From Hyphomicrobiales bacterium (GTDB lineage Bacteria > Pseudomonadota > Alphaproteobacteria > Rhizobiales > Beijerinckiaceae): a stretch of DNA of 64,000 bases. Shown in pieces: positions 28,200-37,571 of this stretch. The position numbers were made by a program, and so were the translations under genes. The notes below the pieces were generated by a model that saw only the letters and a program-made list of their open reading frames with translations, made no database searches and was not told the origin of the DNA. Location of the stretch: NCBI GenBank assembly GCA_003963405.1, contig RXIY01000045.1:82463-146462 (forward strand), written 5' to 3'. How positions within the stretch are numbered: the stretch's first letter is position 1; each line of letters opens with the position of its first letter.

Positions 28200-29873
28200 T
28201 TAGCCTTCGAGCAGGCGGCGGGCGATGACCTGGGCCTGAATCTCCGCGGCGCCCTCGAAAATATTCAGGATGCGCGCGTCGCAGAGCACGCGGGAGACCG
28301 GATATTCCAGCGCGAAGCCATTGCCGCCGTGGATCTGCAGGGCGTTGTCGGCCGCCGCCCAGGCGACGCGGGCGCCGAGAAGCTTCGCCATGCCGGCCTC
28401 GAGATCGCAACGCTTGCCCTCGTCCTTCTCGCGCGCGGCGAAATAGGTGATCTGGCGCGCGACGTGAATCTCGACCGCCATGGAGACGATCTTGTTGTAG
28501 ACGCGCGGGAAGGCGAACAGCGGCTTGCCGAACTGGATGCGCTCCTTGGCGTATTTCAGGCCGAGATCGAGAGCGCATTGGGCGACGCCGAGCGCGCGCG
28601 CCGCGGTCTGGATGCGGGCCGACTCGAAGGTCTCCATGAGCTGCTTGAAGCCCTTGCCCTCCTCGCCGCCGAGGAGATTTTCGGCCGGCACCTCGAAATT
28701 GTCGAAGCCGATCTCGAACTCCTTCATGCCGCGATAGCCGAGCACCTCGATTTCGCCGCCCGTCATGCCCTTGGCCGGGAACGGTGCCTCATCCGTGCCG
28801 CGCGGCTTCTCGGCGATGAACATGGAAAGGCCCTTGTAGCCCTTCTCGTTCGGATTGGTGCGGGTCAGCAGCGTCATGATGTCGGCGCGGACCGGATGGG
28901 TGATCCAGGTCTTGTTGCCCGTGACCTTGTAGACGTCGCCCTCGCGCACGGCGCGGGTGCGCAGGCCGGCAAGATCCGAGCCGTTGTTGGGCTCGGTGAA
29001 GACGGCGGTGGGGAGGATTTCGCCGGAAGAGATCTTCGGCAGATATTTGTTCTTCTGCGCCTCGGTGCCGCCGACGAGAATGAGCTCGCCCGCGATCTCG
29101 GAGCGGGTGCCGAGCGAGCCGACGCCGATATAGGCGCGCGACAGCTCCTCGGAGACGACGCACATGGCGATCTTGCCCATGCCCGAACCGCCGTACTGCT
29201 CAGGGATGGTGAGGCCGAAGACGCCAAGTTCGGCGAGGCCCGCGATCACCTCGAGCGGAATATAGGCGTTCTTCGCGTGCCACTCCTGCGCATAAGGCAC
29301 GACATGGTCGGCCGCGAATTTGCGCATTTCGCTGCGGATGGCCTCCAGCGTCTCGTCGAGGCCCGAGGCGCCGATGGTCTCGGCGGCGGCGTGGTGATCG
29401 ATGAGCTCGGCGAGGCGCGCGCGGTTCGCCGGCGTATTGCCGGAAAGGATCAGCCGGTCGACCGAAGCCGGGCGCCTGGCGGCGATCTGCTGCGCGGAGA
29501 GGCCGAAGTCGGAGAGGCGGACGAATTCGCCCTGGCTCATCGGAATGCCGCCATAGACCTGCGCCAGCAATTCGGCGAAGCCGATCTGGTTCAGGAGCTC
29601 CTCGGTCTCGCCATAGGCGCCTTCGGCCTGGAGGCGCTCGGCGTAATGGATCAGCTCCTTCAAGCCCTGCACATAGGTCGCGAACCAGGCGAGGCCGTGG
29701 GCGGCGTGCTGGTCGGCCTCGAAGAGGGCGTTGTCGATCCGGCCGTCGCGCGAGACGCGGGCGCGCACGCTGGCGAGCCCCTCATTGTAGAGTGCCTCGA
29801 CGGCGGCGAGCGCCTCTTTGGCGTCGGCGAGCCAGGTGGCGGGTTCGATTTTCAACGCGACGGCTGCGGTCAT
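28200..29873 (-). CDS. mcd: (2S)-Methylsuccinyl-CoA dehydrogenase
   Basis: A 557-residue acyl-CoA dehydrogenase with an N-terminal extension of about 160 residues before the canonical fold, the feature that separates methylsuccinyl-CoA dehydrogenase from ordinary family members. It oxidises (2S)-methylsuccinyl-CoA to mesaconyl-CoA in the ethylmalonyl-CoA pathway and passes electrons to ETF. FAD-site sequence is seen in FTEPNNGSDLAGLRTRAV and near the end in QIHGGNGFALEYPVSRVLCD. The ATG at 29873 follows TAGGAAG. It is monocistronic with a strong terminator. etfBA is about 18 kb away. Confidence 0.93.
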   Translation of the reverse strand: MTAAVALKIEPATWLADAKEALAAVEALYNEGLASVRARVSRDGRIDNALFEADQHAAHGLAWFATYVQGLKELIHYAERLQAEGAYGETEELLNQIGFAELLAQVYGGIPMSQGEFVRLSDFGLSAQQIAARRPASVDRLILSGNTPANRARLAELIDHHAAAETIGASGLDETLEAIRSEMRKFAADHVVPYAQEWHAKNAYIPLEVIAGLAELGVFGLTIPEQYGGSGMGKIAMCVVSEELSRAYIGVGSLGTRSEIAGELILVGGTEAQKNKYLPKISSGEILPTAVFTEPNNGSDLAGLRTRAVREGDVYKVTGNKTWITHPVRADIMTLLTRTNPNEKGYKGLSMFIAEKPRGTDEAPFPAKGMTGGEIEVLGYRGMKEFEIGFDNFEVPAENLLGGEEGKGFKQLMETFESARIQTAARALGVAQCALDLGLKYAKERIQFGKPLFAFPRVYNKIVSMAVEIHVARQITYFAAREKDEGKRCDLEAGMAKLLGARVAWAAADNALQIHGGNGFALEYPVSRVLCDARILNIFEGAAEIQAQVIARRLLEG

Positions 29874-29979
29874 GGAGCTTCCTACCCGTAATTGAGGCCC
29901 GTTGCGGGGCGGATAAGTGATTTTGCGCCTTACATGCCGTCATTTTGGCTGCGACGCAACAGCGCCGCCCTGCGCCGCA

Positions 29980-31431
29980 TCATCGCGGGCGGGGCCGCTT
30001 CGCGCCTCGGGGCTCGGGGCGCGCGACGCGCCGGAACCCCCGCCAGGCGAGGAAGGCGAGCAGCAGCGTCGGTAGCGCCATCCCGAGCAGCGCCGAGCCG
30101 ACGGCGCTCTCGGGCGCCGGAGTCTCCGCGAAGCGCGGCAAGGCGTCGTAATCGGCGGCGGTCATCGCCTGCCCCGCTTTGGCGCGCGTGAGGAAAAAGG
30201 CCCGCCAGTCGAGATGGAAGGCGCTCAGCCGGTCGAGGAAGTCGCGATAGCGCGCCTCTCCCGCTCCTGCGACGTCGGCGAGCGCGCCATAGGCGAGCAG
30301 GGTGGGCGAAAGAAAGCTCAGGCGATCGACCAGGGCGCGCTGGCGGGAGAGCGCCGCGTCATGCGCCGCGATGACGCCCTCGACGCGCTCGAAGGCCGCC
30401 TCCTGCGTCGCAAGCCGGCGCAGCGTTCCTTCTCGCGCGCCGGCGGGTTTCTGACCCGCATGCTCCTCGACATAACGGGCGAGCATGGCGTCGCGGCTCT
30501 TGTCGGCGTCAGTCGCCGCGGCGCGGGCGGCGACCGTCATGTCGATGCGCGAGGGCGCGGGATAGACGAAGGCGGCGAGGCTGTTGATCCCGGCGGGCGC
30601 CAGAAGGGCGAGGACCACCCAGGCGCCGATGAGGGTCAGCGCATTGAAGGCGGAGCTTTGTCCGAGCCCGTCGACGGCCGCCGCCAGCGCCGCCCAGAAG
30701 AGGCCATAGACCAGAATGACCGCGACGAGCCGCAGGAAGCTCGCAGAGGCGAGCGCGTCCCAGCCCGCGAAAAGCCCGATGCCGAGGGCGGTCGCGAGCA
30801 GCATGATGGCGATGGGCGCGACGAGGCGCGCGGCGAGCTTGCCGGCCAGCGCCGCGCCGGGGCGGCGCGCTGCGGCGAGCGTCATGACGAGCGTGCCCTG
30901 TTCGCGCTCGCCCGCGAGCAGATTGAAGGCGAGCGCCAGAATGACGAGCGGATAGACATGGACCACGATGAAGGCGAGATCGGTCGCGCCGCTCGACAGC
31001 AGCGCCGGGTTCTCGATCTCGTCTGCGAAGAGAAAAGCGTCCTTGGAGCCGCTCGTCACCCTGATGACCGGGGAGAGAAGATCGCTCTGGCCGACGGCGA
31101 CGAGCGCGAGCGGCTGCGGCGCCAGCGCCGCGACGCGCGCCGCCGGCCCCGCGCCCATGAAGACGGCGTTGCGAGGGTCGCGATACGGGGGCGGCTCCTC
31201 CTGCGTCGCGCCGCTCTCGAGCCTTGCGAGCGACGTCTTGAGGCCATCGAGACGCTGCGCCTCCTCGGCCCGCGCGGCGGCGACGACCGCCTGCTGCGAC
31301 GCGATTCGCCCCGCGCCGGCGTGGAGCGCAAAGAGCGCCGCGGCGGCGAGCGCGACGAGCGCCAGCCCGACGGCGCGCGCGCGGGCGAGGATCCGCGCCT
31401 CGGCGAAAAAGCCGGCGAGGAAGCTCTTCAT
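29980..31431 (-). CDS. ABC transporter permease, DUF3526 type (second)
   Basis: A 483-residue membrane protein with an N-terminal helix, a large non-membrane loop of about 120 residues, and six or so further helices (VILALAFNLLAGEREQGTL, LVMTLAAARRPG). The GEREQGTL stretch is typical of ABC-2 export permeases of the DUF3526/GldF-like group. The start overlaps the first permease's stop (ATGA), so it is translationally coupled. Third gene of an ATPase-permease-permease unit. The substrate is unknown. Confidence 0.82.
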   Translation of the reverse strand: MKSFLAGFFAEARILARARAVGLALVALAAAALFALHAGAGRIASQQAVVAAARAEEAQRLDGLKTSLARLESGATQEEPPPYRDPRNAVFMGAGPAARVAALAPQPLALVAVGQSDLLSPVIRVTSGSKDAFLFADEIENPALLSSGATDLAFIVVHVYPLVILALAFNLLAGEREQGTLVMTLAAARRPGAALAGKLAARLVAPIAIMLLATALGIGLFAGWDALASASFLRLVAVILVYGLFWAALAAAVDGLGQSSAFNALTLIGAWVVLALLAPAGINSLAAFVYPAPSRIDMTVAARAAATDADKSRDAMLARYVEEHAGQKPAGAREGTLRRLATQEAAFERVEGVIAAHDAALSRQRALVDRLSFLSPTLLAYGALADVAGAGEARYRDFLDRLSAFHLDWRAFFLTRAKAGQAMTAADYDALPRFAETPAPESAVGSALLGMALPTLLLAFLAWRGFRRVARPEPRGAKRPRPR

Positions 31432-32906
31432 ATCGGCCTCAGGCGGCGGACCGCGACGACGGCGAAGAGCAGCGTGAGCGCCAGCCAGCCGAGAAGGCCT
31501 GCGATCGCTTCGCGCGCGCCGGCGAGCGCGACGCCGGCGCCGGGCGCGGCATAGGAGAAGGCCGCGATCCGCTTCCACAGTTCCGGCCCGGCGACGTAAC
31601 GCTCGTCGCGCTGGAAGTGGATGATTTTGTCGCTCACCTCGTTCTGGATCAGGCGGCGATGCGCCTCGGCGGCGCTGGCGAAATCGAATTGCGCGCGGCT
31701 GTCCGTGCCCGCAAGCGCCATGGAGAGGGGCTGCAAGGCGAGAAGCGGGAACAGAAATCCTCCTGCCGCCCGCAACGCGTCCTGCTTTTCGAAGGCGCCC
31801 TGCAAGGCGCCGAAATGGCTGTCGTAGATCGCATAGCCCGCTTCGTCGTCGCGGCGCAGCGTCAGGCCCCGAAAGCTCACCGGCAAATCCTCGACGCGGC
31901 TTACCCCATATTTTTTGAGGGTCTCCTCGCGGAAGGCGATGAAGGCCGGATGGGTCTCGTCGTGGCCGAATGTCTTGGCCTTGTCCTTGGCGACCGCTGC
32001 GCGGAATTCCTGGGCGGTCGGGGTTGGCGCGAGCGCGCGCGCAACATCGGCGGAGAGGCGCGGCGCGACGAAGGCGTTGGCGAGCCAGAAGGCCAGCAGC
32101 GCGACGAGCGCGGCGCGGCTGTCGCGCGCCAGCGCCGACACGCCGAGCGCGAGAAAGGCGAAGCCCGTCAGATAGACGCCATAGCCGAGCGCGAGCCCCA
32201 GAAGGCGCAGGTACTGATCGGCGAGAGAGAGCTTCGCCGGATCGGCGAAAAGCGCCACGGCGGCGGCGGCGGCGAGAAAGGCCGGCGCGAGCAGCGCGGC
32301 CGCCGCGCCGAGCAGCGCCAGCGCCTTGCCGGCGAGAAGGTCCTGCGGGCGCACGCCGAGGCTCAAGACCTGCCTGAGCGCGCCGCTTTCGCGCTCGCCC
32401 GAAAAGCTCGCGAAACCCGTCAGCAGCACGACGAGCGGCGCGACGACCTGGAGGATGAAGGCGAGCGACAGGCCGCCGAGCCGGGCCGCCGTCCCGCCGT
32501 CCCGCGCCGGGCGGAACTGCGCCTCGTTCTGCTTGTGCGCCTCGAGCCACACCGCCGTCCCCACGTAAGGATCGACGCCCGGATCGGCGAGGGCGAGCGG
32601 GCTCGCCGGCTTGAAGGCGTATTGGCCGAAATGCGCGGCGGCGTGCGGATTCTTGGCGCCCTGCCCGGTCCAGAGCAGACGGTCGGCCTGCGCCGCGGCC
32701 TCGCGCTCGCGACCGATGCGGGCGTTCTCCGCCGCGCCGAAGCCGAGCGCGGCGAGCATCAAAAGCGCGGCGAAGGCGAAGAGCGCGACGAGCCTGCGAT
32801 CGCGCCGCATCTCCAGCCATTCCCTCGCGGCCACCGCGCGGATGATCCGCCAGCGCCCGGGCGCCCCGGCGGGCGCGGCGGCGGGGGCGAGCGCCAGATC
32901 GCTCAC
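31428..32906 (-). CDS. ABC transporter permease, DUF3526 type (first)
   Basis: A 492-residue membrane protein with the same layout as the following gene: helix 1 near residues 33-55, a long extracytoplasmic loop, then helices around FASFSGERESGALRQVLSLG, the usual ABC-2 cytoplasmic signature. A second loop contains THPAFIAFREETLKKYGV, common in DUF3526 proteins. The GTG at 32906 overlaps the ATPase stop (GTGA); the 41-codon extension further upstream lies inside the ATPase gene and is not used. Confidence 0.82.
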   Translation of the reverse strand: MSDLALAPAAAPAGAPGRWRIIRAVAAREWLEMRRDRRLVALFAFAALLMLAALGFGAAENARIGREREAAAQADRLLWTGQGAKNPHAAAHFGQYAFKPASPLALADPGVDPYVGTAVWLEAHKQNEAQFRPARDGGTAARLGGLSLAFILQVVAPLVVLLTGFASFSGERESGALRQVLSLGVRPQDLLAGKALALLGAAAALLAPAFLAAAAAVALFADPAKLSLADQYLRLLGLALGYGVYLTGFAFLALGVSALARDSRAALVALLAFWLANAFVAPRLSADVARALAPTPTAQEFRAAVAKDKAKTFGHDETHPAFIAFREETLKKYGVSRVEDLPVSFRGLTLRRDDEAGYAIYDSHFGALQGAFEKQDALRAAGGFLFPLLALQPLSMALAGTDSRAQFDFASAAEAHRRLIQNEVSDKIIHFQRDERYVAGPELWKRIAAFSYAAPGAGVALAGAREAIAGLLGWLALTLLFAVVAVRRLRPI

Positions 32907-33622
32907 GCCGCGCCCCCGGAGGCGACGATGTCGAGATAGGCGCGCTCGAGTCCGAGATGATCGACGTCCTCGGCCCCGAAAACGCGGGCGAGCCGCCCCT
33001 GCGCCATCACGCCGATCCGCGCGCCGCATTGCTTGGCGAGAAAGAGGTCATGCGTGACCATCAGCACCGAAAGCCCGTCGCGCCGCAGCCGTTCGACGAG
33101 CCTCGCAAATTCATTCGCCGCGAGCGGATCGAGCCCCGAGGTCGGTTCGTCGAGCACCAGCGCCTCCGCGCGCCGCGCCAGCGCGATGGCGACGCCGACC
33201 TTCTGGCGCATCCCCTTGGAATAGGACCGCACCGGCCGGGTCGCGGCGTCTTCGGGGAGGCCGGCGGCGACGAGCAGCGGGAGAAATTCGGAAGCCGGCG
33301 TCGCCGCGCCCGAGACCTCGACGAAATAGGCGAGATTCTCGAGCCCCGTCAGCGCGCCGTAGAGCGTCACCGTTTCGGGGATATAGGCGAGCCGGGCGCG
33401 CGCGCCGAGCGGGTCTGTCGCCGCGTCGATCCCGCAGACCAGCGCCTGGCCCGCCGTGGGGGCGAGAAAGCCGAGGAAGAGGTTGACGGTCGTCGTCTTG
33501 CCGGCCCCATTGGGGCCGAGCAGGCAGAAGACCTCGCCCGGCGGAACGGTCAGATCGAGACGATCGAGCGCCGGCGCGGCGGCGCCGTCGTATCGCTTGG
33601 TGAGACCGCGCGCCTCCAGCAT
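32903..33622 (-). CDS. ABC transporter ATP-binding protein
   Basis: A 239-residue ATPase of an ABC-2 type exporter. Walker A is GPNGAGKTTT (about residues 38-47), the signature reads SYSKGMRQKVGVA, Walker B is ALVLDEPTSGLD and the switch His follows in VTHD. It pairs with the two DUF3526 permeases through 4-base overlaps. Upstream, hemY ends 22 bases away on the same strand, so the exporter may share the mic60-hemY transcript. The substrate is not predictable from sequence. Confidence 0.93.
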   Translation of the reverse strand: MLEARGLTKRYDGAAAPALDRLDLTVPPGEVFCLLGPNGAGKTTTVNLFLGFLAPTAGQALVCGIDAATDPLGARARLAYIPETVTLYGALTGLENLAYFVEVSGAATPASEFLPLLVAAGLPEDAATRPVRSYSKGMRQKVGVAIALARRAEALVLDEPTSGLDPLAANEFARLVERLRRDGLSVLMVTHDLFLAKQCGARIGVMAQGRLARVFGAEDVDHLGLERAYLDIVASGGAA

Positions 33623-33644
33623 GGCGATGTTTCTCTGAAAGCCG

Positions 33645-35033
33645 TCAGGCCGCAGGCGTCGCGGGGGCGGCGAGTTCGGCCGCGCGCTCGGGTCGCGCGA
33701 GGAAGGCGGACGGGATGTTCGGCCGTCCTTCTTCCGTCGATTGCGGCGCGGATTGGGGCGGCGTCTTCCATTCGAAGGCGTCGAGGCGGCCGGTCGCGGG
33801 CGAAATCGGCAGCCAGCGGCGCGAAACGACGCCGTCGGCCACCCAGGCCGGATCGCGCGGGGCGCGCGAGCCGCGGGCGAGCCATTCGCGCACCGGCCCG
33901 CTCGGGCCGTTCTCGGCGTCCTCGATCTCGGCCATCAGCAGGCAGGTATGCGCGGTCGGATGCTGGCCCTCGGCGACGAGCGGCGCCAGCGCCTCCCGCG
34001 CCTTGGGGAAGTCGCGCGCCGCCAGCGCCGCCTGGGCGAGCGCATGCCGGCCCTCGGGGGCCTGCGGGGCGAGCTTGACGAGCTTCTCCACCCGCGCCTC
34101 GCGCTGGCTGTTCGACTCGCCCGGCAGGGCCTCGACATAGACCTCGGCCAGATCGGGGTGCGGCGCGGTCGCGAAGACGCTTTCGATCAGCTTCAGCGCC
34201 TGCTTCTGGTCGCCGTGGCGGATCAGAACCCGCGCCGCCGTGACGGCGGCGGGCACGAATCCGGGCCGGCGCTTGAGCGCCTGCCGCGCAAGGTGGAGCG
34301 CGTCGTGCGGTTGCTCGCCCTCGTGGGCCATGGCCATGGCCGTCTCGATGACGGCGCGGTAACGCTGCGCCGTGGGAGCGTCGATCGCCTTGGCGGCGAC
34401 GCTGTTTTCGAGCGCCTCGCGCGCCTTCTCCCAGTCGCCGGCCGCGGCGAGATGCTCCAGAACGGCGGCGCCGGCCCAGGGCAGCGGCGCGATCGCCTGC
34501 GCGGCCGCCGCGAAATGATGCGCGGCCTCCGCGTCCTCGCGCCGCTTCGCCTCCACATGCAGGCCGCGCAGGCCGAGAAGCTTGGTCTCGGGCTTCAGGG
34601 TCATCCTGTGGAAAGCCTTGGCCGAGGCGTTTCTGTCGCCCGAAAGCTGCGCCGCCTGCGCCACGAGAAGCTGCGTCAGCGGCTCGTCGGGCAGGAGCTT
34701 CTCGGCGAGCTGCGCCGCCTTGCGGGCGCGGGCGAGATCGCCGGCCCCGACCGCGACGAGGCCCTGGGAGAGCACGTCGAGGCCCCTGGCCTTGCGCCGC
34801 TCGCGCGAGCCGCCGGTGATGCGGCCGGGCAGCCGCACGAGGGCGACGACGATCGCCCAGACGAGGACCGTCGCGGCGAGAAGCAGCAGCAGTCCGCCCA
34901 CGGCGACGGGAATCGTCGTCTCGATGTGGCGCCCCGCGAACTCCAGCGTCAGCGAGCCCGGCTGCTCGATCAGCCAATGGACCCCATAGGCGGCGACAGC
35001 GAGCGCGATCAGGAAAAAGAACAGAAAAAGCAT
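33645..35033 (-). CDS. hemY: HemY-family membrane TPR protein
   Basis: A 462-residue protein with two N-terminal membrane helices (residues 2-19 and about 42-66) followed by a cytoplasmic or periplasmic TPR-like helical repeat region rich in Ala and Leu. This is the HemY_N/TPR architecture found beside haem synthesis genes; it is not the protoporphyrinogen oxidase that also carries the name HemY in Gram-positives. Its biochemical role is unsettled. It follows mic60 after 12 bases, the conserved alphaproteobacterial order. Confidence 0.88.
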   Translation of the reverse strand: MLFLFFFLIALAVAAYGVHWLIEQPGSLTLEFAGRHIETTIPVAVGGLLLLLAATVLVWAIVVALVRLPGRITGGSRERRKARGLDVLSQGLVAVGAGDLARARKAAQLAEKLLPDEPLTQLLVAQAAQLSGDRNASAKAFHRMTLKPETKLLGLRGLHVEAKRREDAEAAHHFAAAAQAIAPLPWAGAAVLEHLAAAGDWEKAREALENSVAAKAIDAPTAQRYRAVIETAMAMAHEGEQPHDALHLARQALKRRPGFVPAAVTAARVLIRHGDQKQALKLIESVFATAPHPDLAEVYVEALPGESNSQREARVEKLVKLAPQAPEGRHALAQAALAARDFPKAREALAPLVAEGQHPTAHTCLLMAEIEDAENGPSGPVREWLARGSRAPRDPAWVADGVVSRRWLPISPATGRLDAFEWKTPPQSAPQSTEEGRPNIPSAFLARPERAAELAAPATPAA

Positions 35034-35045
35034 GGAGACTCCCGC

Positions 35046-36476
35046 TTATTTCTTGCCGAGCGCGGCGATGGCGCCGTGCAGCAGATCGTCCGCGGCGCGC
35101 GCGGCCTCGACCCGCTGACGCAGCGTGGCGCCAAAATCCTTCGAATCCTCCCGCGCCGGTTCGGGGAGGCTGTCATAGAGGCTCAGGGCCGCCGCGAAAT
35201 CATTGTGCGTCAAGGCCATTTCGATCCGGTGGAGCTTGCCTTCGAGGCTCTCGGGCTCCGCTTCGCCGGTCGGGCGCACTTTCACGAGCTTGCTCGCGCC
35301 CTGCAGAAGATGCTCGGTCAGCGCGCCGCTCTCCTGGCCGGCGTGATTCTCATGCGCCCGGATGCTCTTGGCCACGGGCTGGAAGGCTTGGCCGAGCTGA
35401 GCGCCCGTCGGGGCGCCCTTCTCGGCGAATTCGGTCAGCGCCGGCGCGGGCGACGGCTCCGCTCCGAGTCGGGCGTAGGCGGCGATCTCCTCGGCGAAAG
35501 GCCGGCCGGCCTCGAGCTCGCGCTGCACGGCGAAGGCCAGAACCACGGCCGCCCCGGAAGCGTCGGGCGCGGCGGCGGAGACGGAGGCGGGCTTGGGCGC
35601 CTCGGCCTCGGGGGCGGCGCGCGTCTCGTTTTTCGGCGCGTCCAGCCGCTCCCTCAGAGCCTTCACCTCGTCGCTCAGGGCGTCGATCTGGCCGACGAGC
35701 GCAAAGATCAGGTCACGATCCGAAAAACCCTCGAGGTCGGCCTCCTTCGCGGCGGGCGCGGCCGCAGCCGCAGGCTTGGCGTCGATCGATTTGGCCTCGG
35801 GCGGTTTGGCCGCGGGCGGCTCGGCCGGCTCGAGAGCTTTGGGCTCCTGGGGCCTGGCCTCCGTGGAGGCGGCCGGGGCCGGCGTCTCGACAGGCTTGAC
35901 CTCAGCGGAAGGCGTCTCGACGGGCTTTGTCTCCGCCGTCCTGGCCTCATCGGGTGTCGCGGCCGCAGGCTGTTGCTGGCGGGGTTCCGGCGCAGGGGGC
36001 GGGAGCTCGGCGGATTTTTCCGGCTCCGCGGGTGCGGCGGGCGATGGCTGCTCTTCGAGCGGCGCTTTTTCAAGAAGCGCCTGCGCGCCGTTGGGAGCGG
36101 CGTCCGGCTTCGCGGCCCCGCCGGTTAGCCCGCCGACGAGCGAGCGCCCCTTGTCGAGGAGGCCGTGCGCTTCGCGCAGCCCTTCGTCCACATAGCTGGC
36201 GGCGACGTCGATGCGCGGATCGACGTTCCGGAAGGTCAGCGCCGCATAGCCGGCGCCAGCCGCGAGCGCCGCCAGGACCAGCGCGGAGACGGAGAGCTTC
36301 AGGACAGGCCGCCCCTTGCGGGGCGCGGGCTTTCCTTGCGGCGCGGGCTTGGCGCCGGGAGCCTCGGGAGCGGCGCCGGCTTTGGCGGCCGGCGCGCCCG
36401 GGCCCTTCGGACTCTCGGCCTTCGGGCTTTCCGCCTTGGACGCTTGATCGGTCTTCTCGGTTCCAGGGGCCGCCAT
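35046..36476 (-). CDS. Mic60/mitofilin-like membrane protein (COG4223)
   Basis: A 476-residue bacterial homologue of mitochondrial Mic60. It has a charged, Pro/Ala/Lys-rich cytoplasmic N-terminus, one membrane helix (VLKLSVSALVLAALAAGAGY, residues 58-77), a long Pro/Ala/Glu linker (about 105-240), a short coiled coil (DALSDEVKALRERLDAP), and a C-terminal mitofilin-like helical domain (NDFAAALSLYDSLPEPARE). In Alphaproteobacteria Mic60 shapes intracytoplasmic membranes. It is directly upstream of hemY. hemD, often next to it, is not here; a CoA-ester lyase gene is upstream instead. Confidence 0.82.
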   Translation of the reverse strand: MAAPGTEKTDQASKAESPKAESPKGPGAPAAKAGAAPEAPGAKPAPQGKPAPRKGRPVLKLSVSALVLAALAAGAGYAALTFRNVDPRIDVAASYVDEGLREAHGLLDKGRSLVGGLTGGAAKPDAAPNGAQALLEKAPLEEQPSPAAPAEPEKSAELPPPAPEPRQQQPAAATPDEARTAETKPVETPSAEVKPVETPAPAASTEARPQEPKALEPAEPPAAKPPEAKSIDAKPAAAAAPAAKEADLEGFSDRDLIFALVGQIDALSDEVKALRERLDAPKNETRAAPEAEAPKPASVSAAAPDASGAAVVLAFAVQRELEAGRPFAEEIAAYARLGAEPSPAPALTEFAEKGAPTGAQLGQAFQPVAKSIRAHENHAGQESGALTEHLLQGASKLVKVRPTGEAEPESLEGKLHRIEMALTHNDFAAALSLYDSLPEPAREDSKDFGATLRQRVEAARAADDLLHGAIAALGKK

Positions 36477-36563
36477 GCTCGCCGTCCTCGCTCTCTTCTC
36501 CGCTGACCGGGCAGGTATAAAGGAGGCGGCCTGCCCGCGAAACAGGCTTTGGACCTTTTGGCT

Positions 36564-37436
36564 CTAGCCTGCGGCCTCCATCAGCGCCAGCGTGCGGCGC
36601 GCAATGTCGAGATGGAGGCGCTCGACCATCTTGCCGTCGAGCTGCACCACGCCTTTCTCCGCATTCTCGGGTTCGTCGAAGACCGCGATGATCCGGCGGG
36701 CGAAGTCGACCTCCTCGGCGGTGGGCGCGAAGATCTCGTTCACTGGCGCGATCTGGCTCGGGTGGATAAGCATCTTGCCGTCGAAGCCCATGTCGCGGCC
36801 CTGCTCGGCCTCGCGGCGCAGGCCGGCTTCATCGTTGAAATCGTTGTAGATGCCGTCGATGATCTCGATGTCGTGCACGCGCGCCGCCAGCACGCCGGCC
36901 GAGAGCCAGGACAGGAGCGCCGGGCGGCCGGGGGTGAGGCGGGCGCGCGTCGATTTGGCGATGTCGTTGGGGCCGAGCACCAGCACCTCGAGGCGCGAGG
37001 CCGGATCGTCGGCGGCGCTCGCGATCTTTTCGATGTCGAAGATCGCGCGCGGCGTCTCGATCATCGCCCAGAGCCTGGTGTGGAAGGGCGCGCCCGCGGC
37101 GACGATGTCGGCGGCGGCCTTGAGAATTTCGTCTCGCGAATTCACTTTCGGGATCACGATGGCGTCCGGCCCGGCGGGCGCGATCGCCGCAATGTCGGGC
37201 TTGTACCACTCCGAGCCGCGCGCATTGACGCGCACGACGATCTGACGGTCGCCATAACCGCCGCCCTTCACCGCCTGCGCGACCTGCGCGCGCGCCGTCT
37301 CCTTGGCGGCCTCGGCGACACCGTCCTCGAGCTCGAACATCAGAACGTCGGCCTTGAGAGTCTTGCCCTTTTCCAGCGCGCGGGCGTTGGAGCCCGGCAT
37401 GGCCAGCACGCTACGCTTCAGTTTCGAAATCATCAT
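36564..37436 (-). CDS. mcl2: CitE-like CoA-ester lyase, probable (3S)-malyl-CoA thioesterase
   Basis: A 290-residue HpcH/HpaI-CitE superfamily protein. RSVLAMPGSNARALEKG at the N-terminus, FELEDGVAEAAKETAR with the metal-binding Glu/Asp, and GKMLIHPSQIAPVNEIF are characteristic. It is clearly paralogous to the malyl-CoA lyase at 22324-23364 but shorter and closer to Rhodobacter Mcl2, which hydrolyses (3S)-malyl-CoA to malate. Citramalyl-CoA or citryl lyase activity is the alternative. Starts at one of two adjacent ATGs (37436 or 37433). Divergent from carbonic anhydrase. Confidence 0.78.
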   Translation of the reverse strand: MMISKLKRSVLAMPGSNARALEKGKTLKADVLMFELEDGVAEAAKETARAQVAQAVKGGGYGDRQIVVRVNARGSEWYKPDIAAIAPAGPDAIVIPKVNSRDEILKAAADIVAAGAPFHTRLWAMIETPRAIFDIEKIASAADDPASRLEVLVLGPNDIAKSTRARLTPGRPALLSWLSAGVLAARVHDIEIIDGIYNDFNDEAGLRREAEQGRDMGFDGKMLIHPSQIAPVNEIFAPTAEEVDFARRIIAVFDEPENAEKGVVQLDGKMVERLHLDIARRTLALMEAAG

Positions 37437-37571
37437 TTGCTCGCTTCGAAGGTGTAAGGGGTCATCTTTCTCTTGCCGCGCCGGCCCTCCTACACAATAA
37501 GAAGCGTCTCCGCCATCCGCCTTTGTGGCGCTTGCGGGGGTTCGCCGCCATCCTTTCCGGAACCGTCCAAG

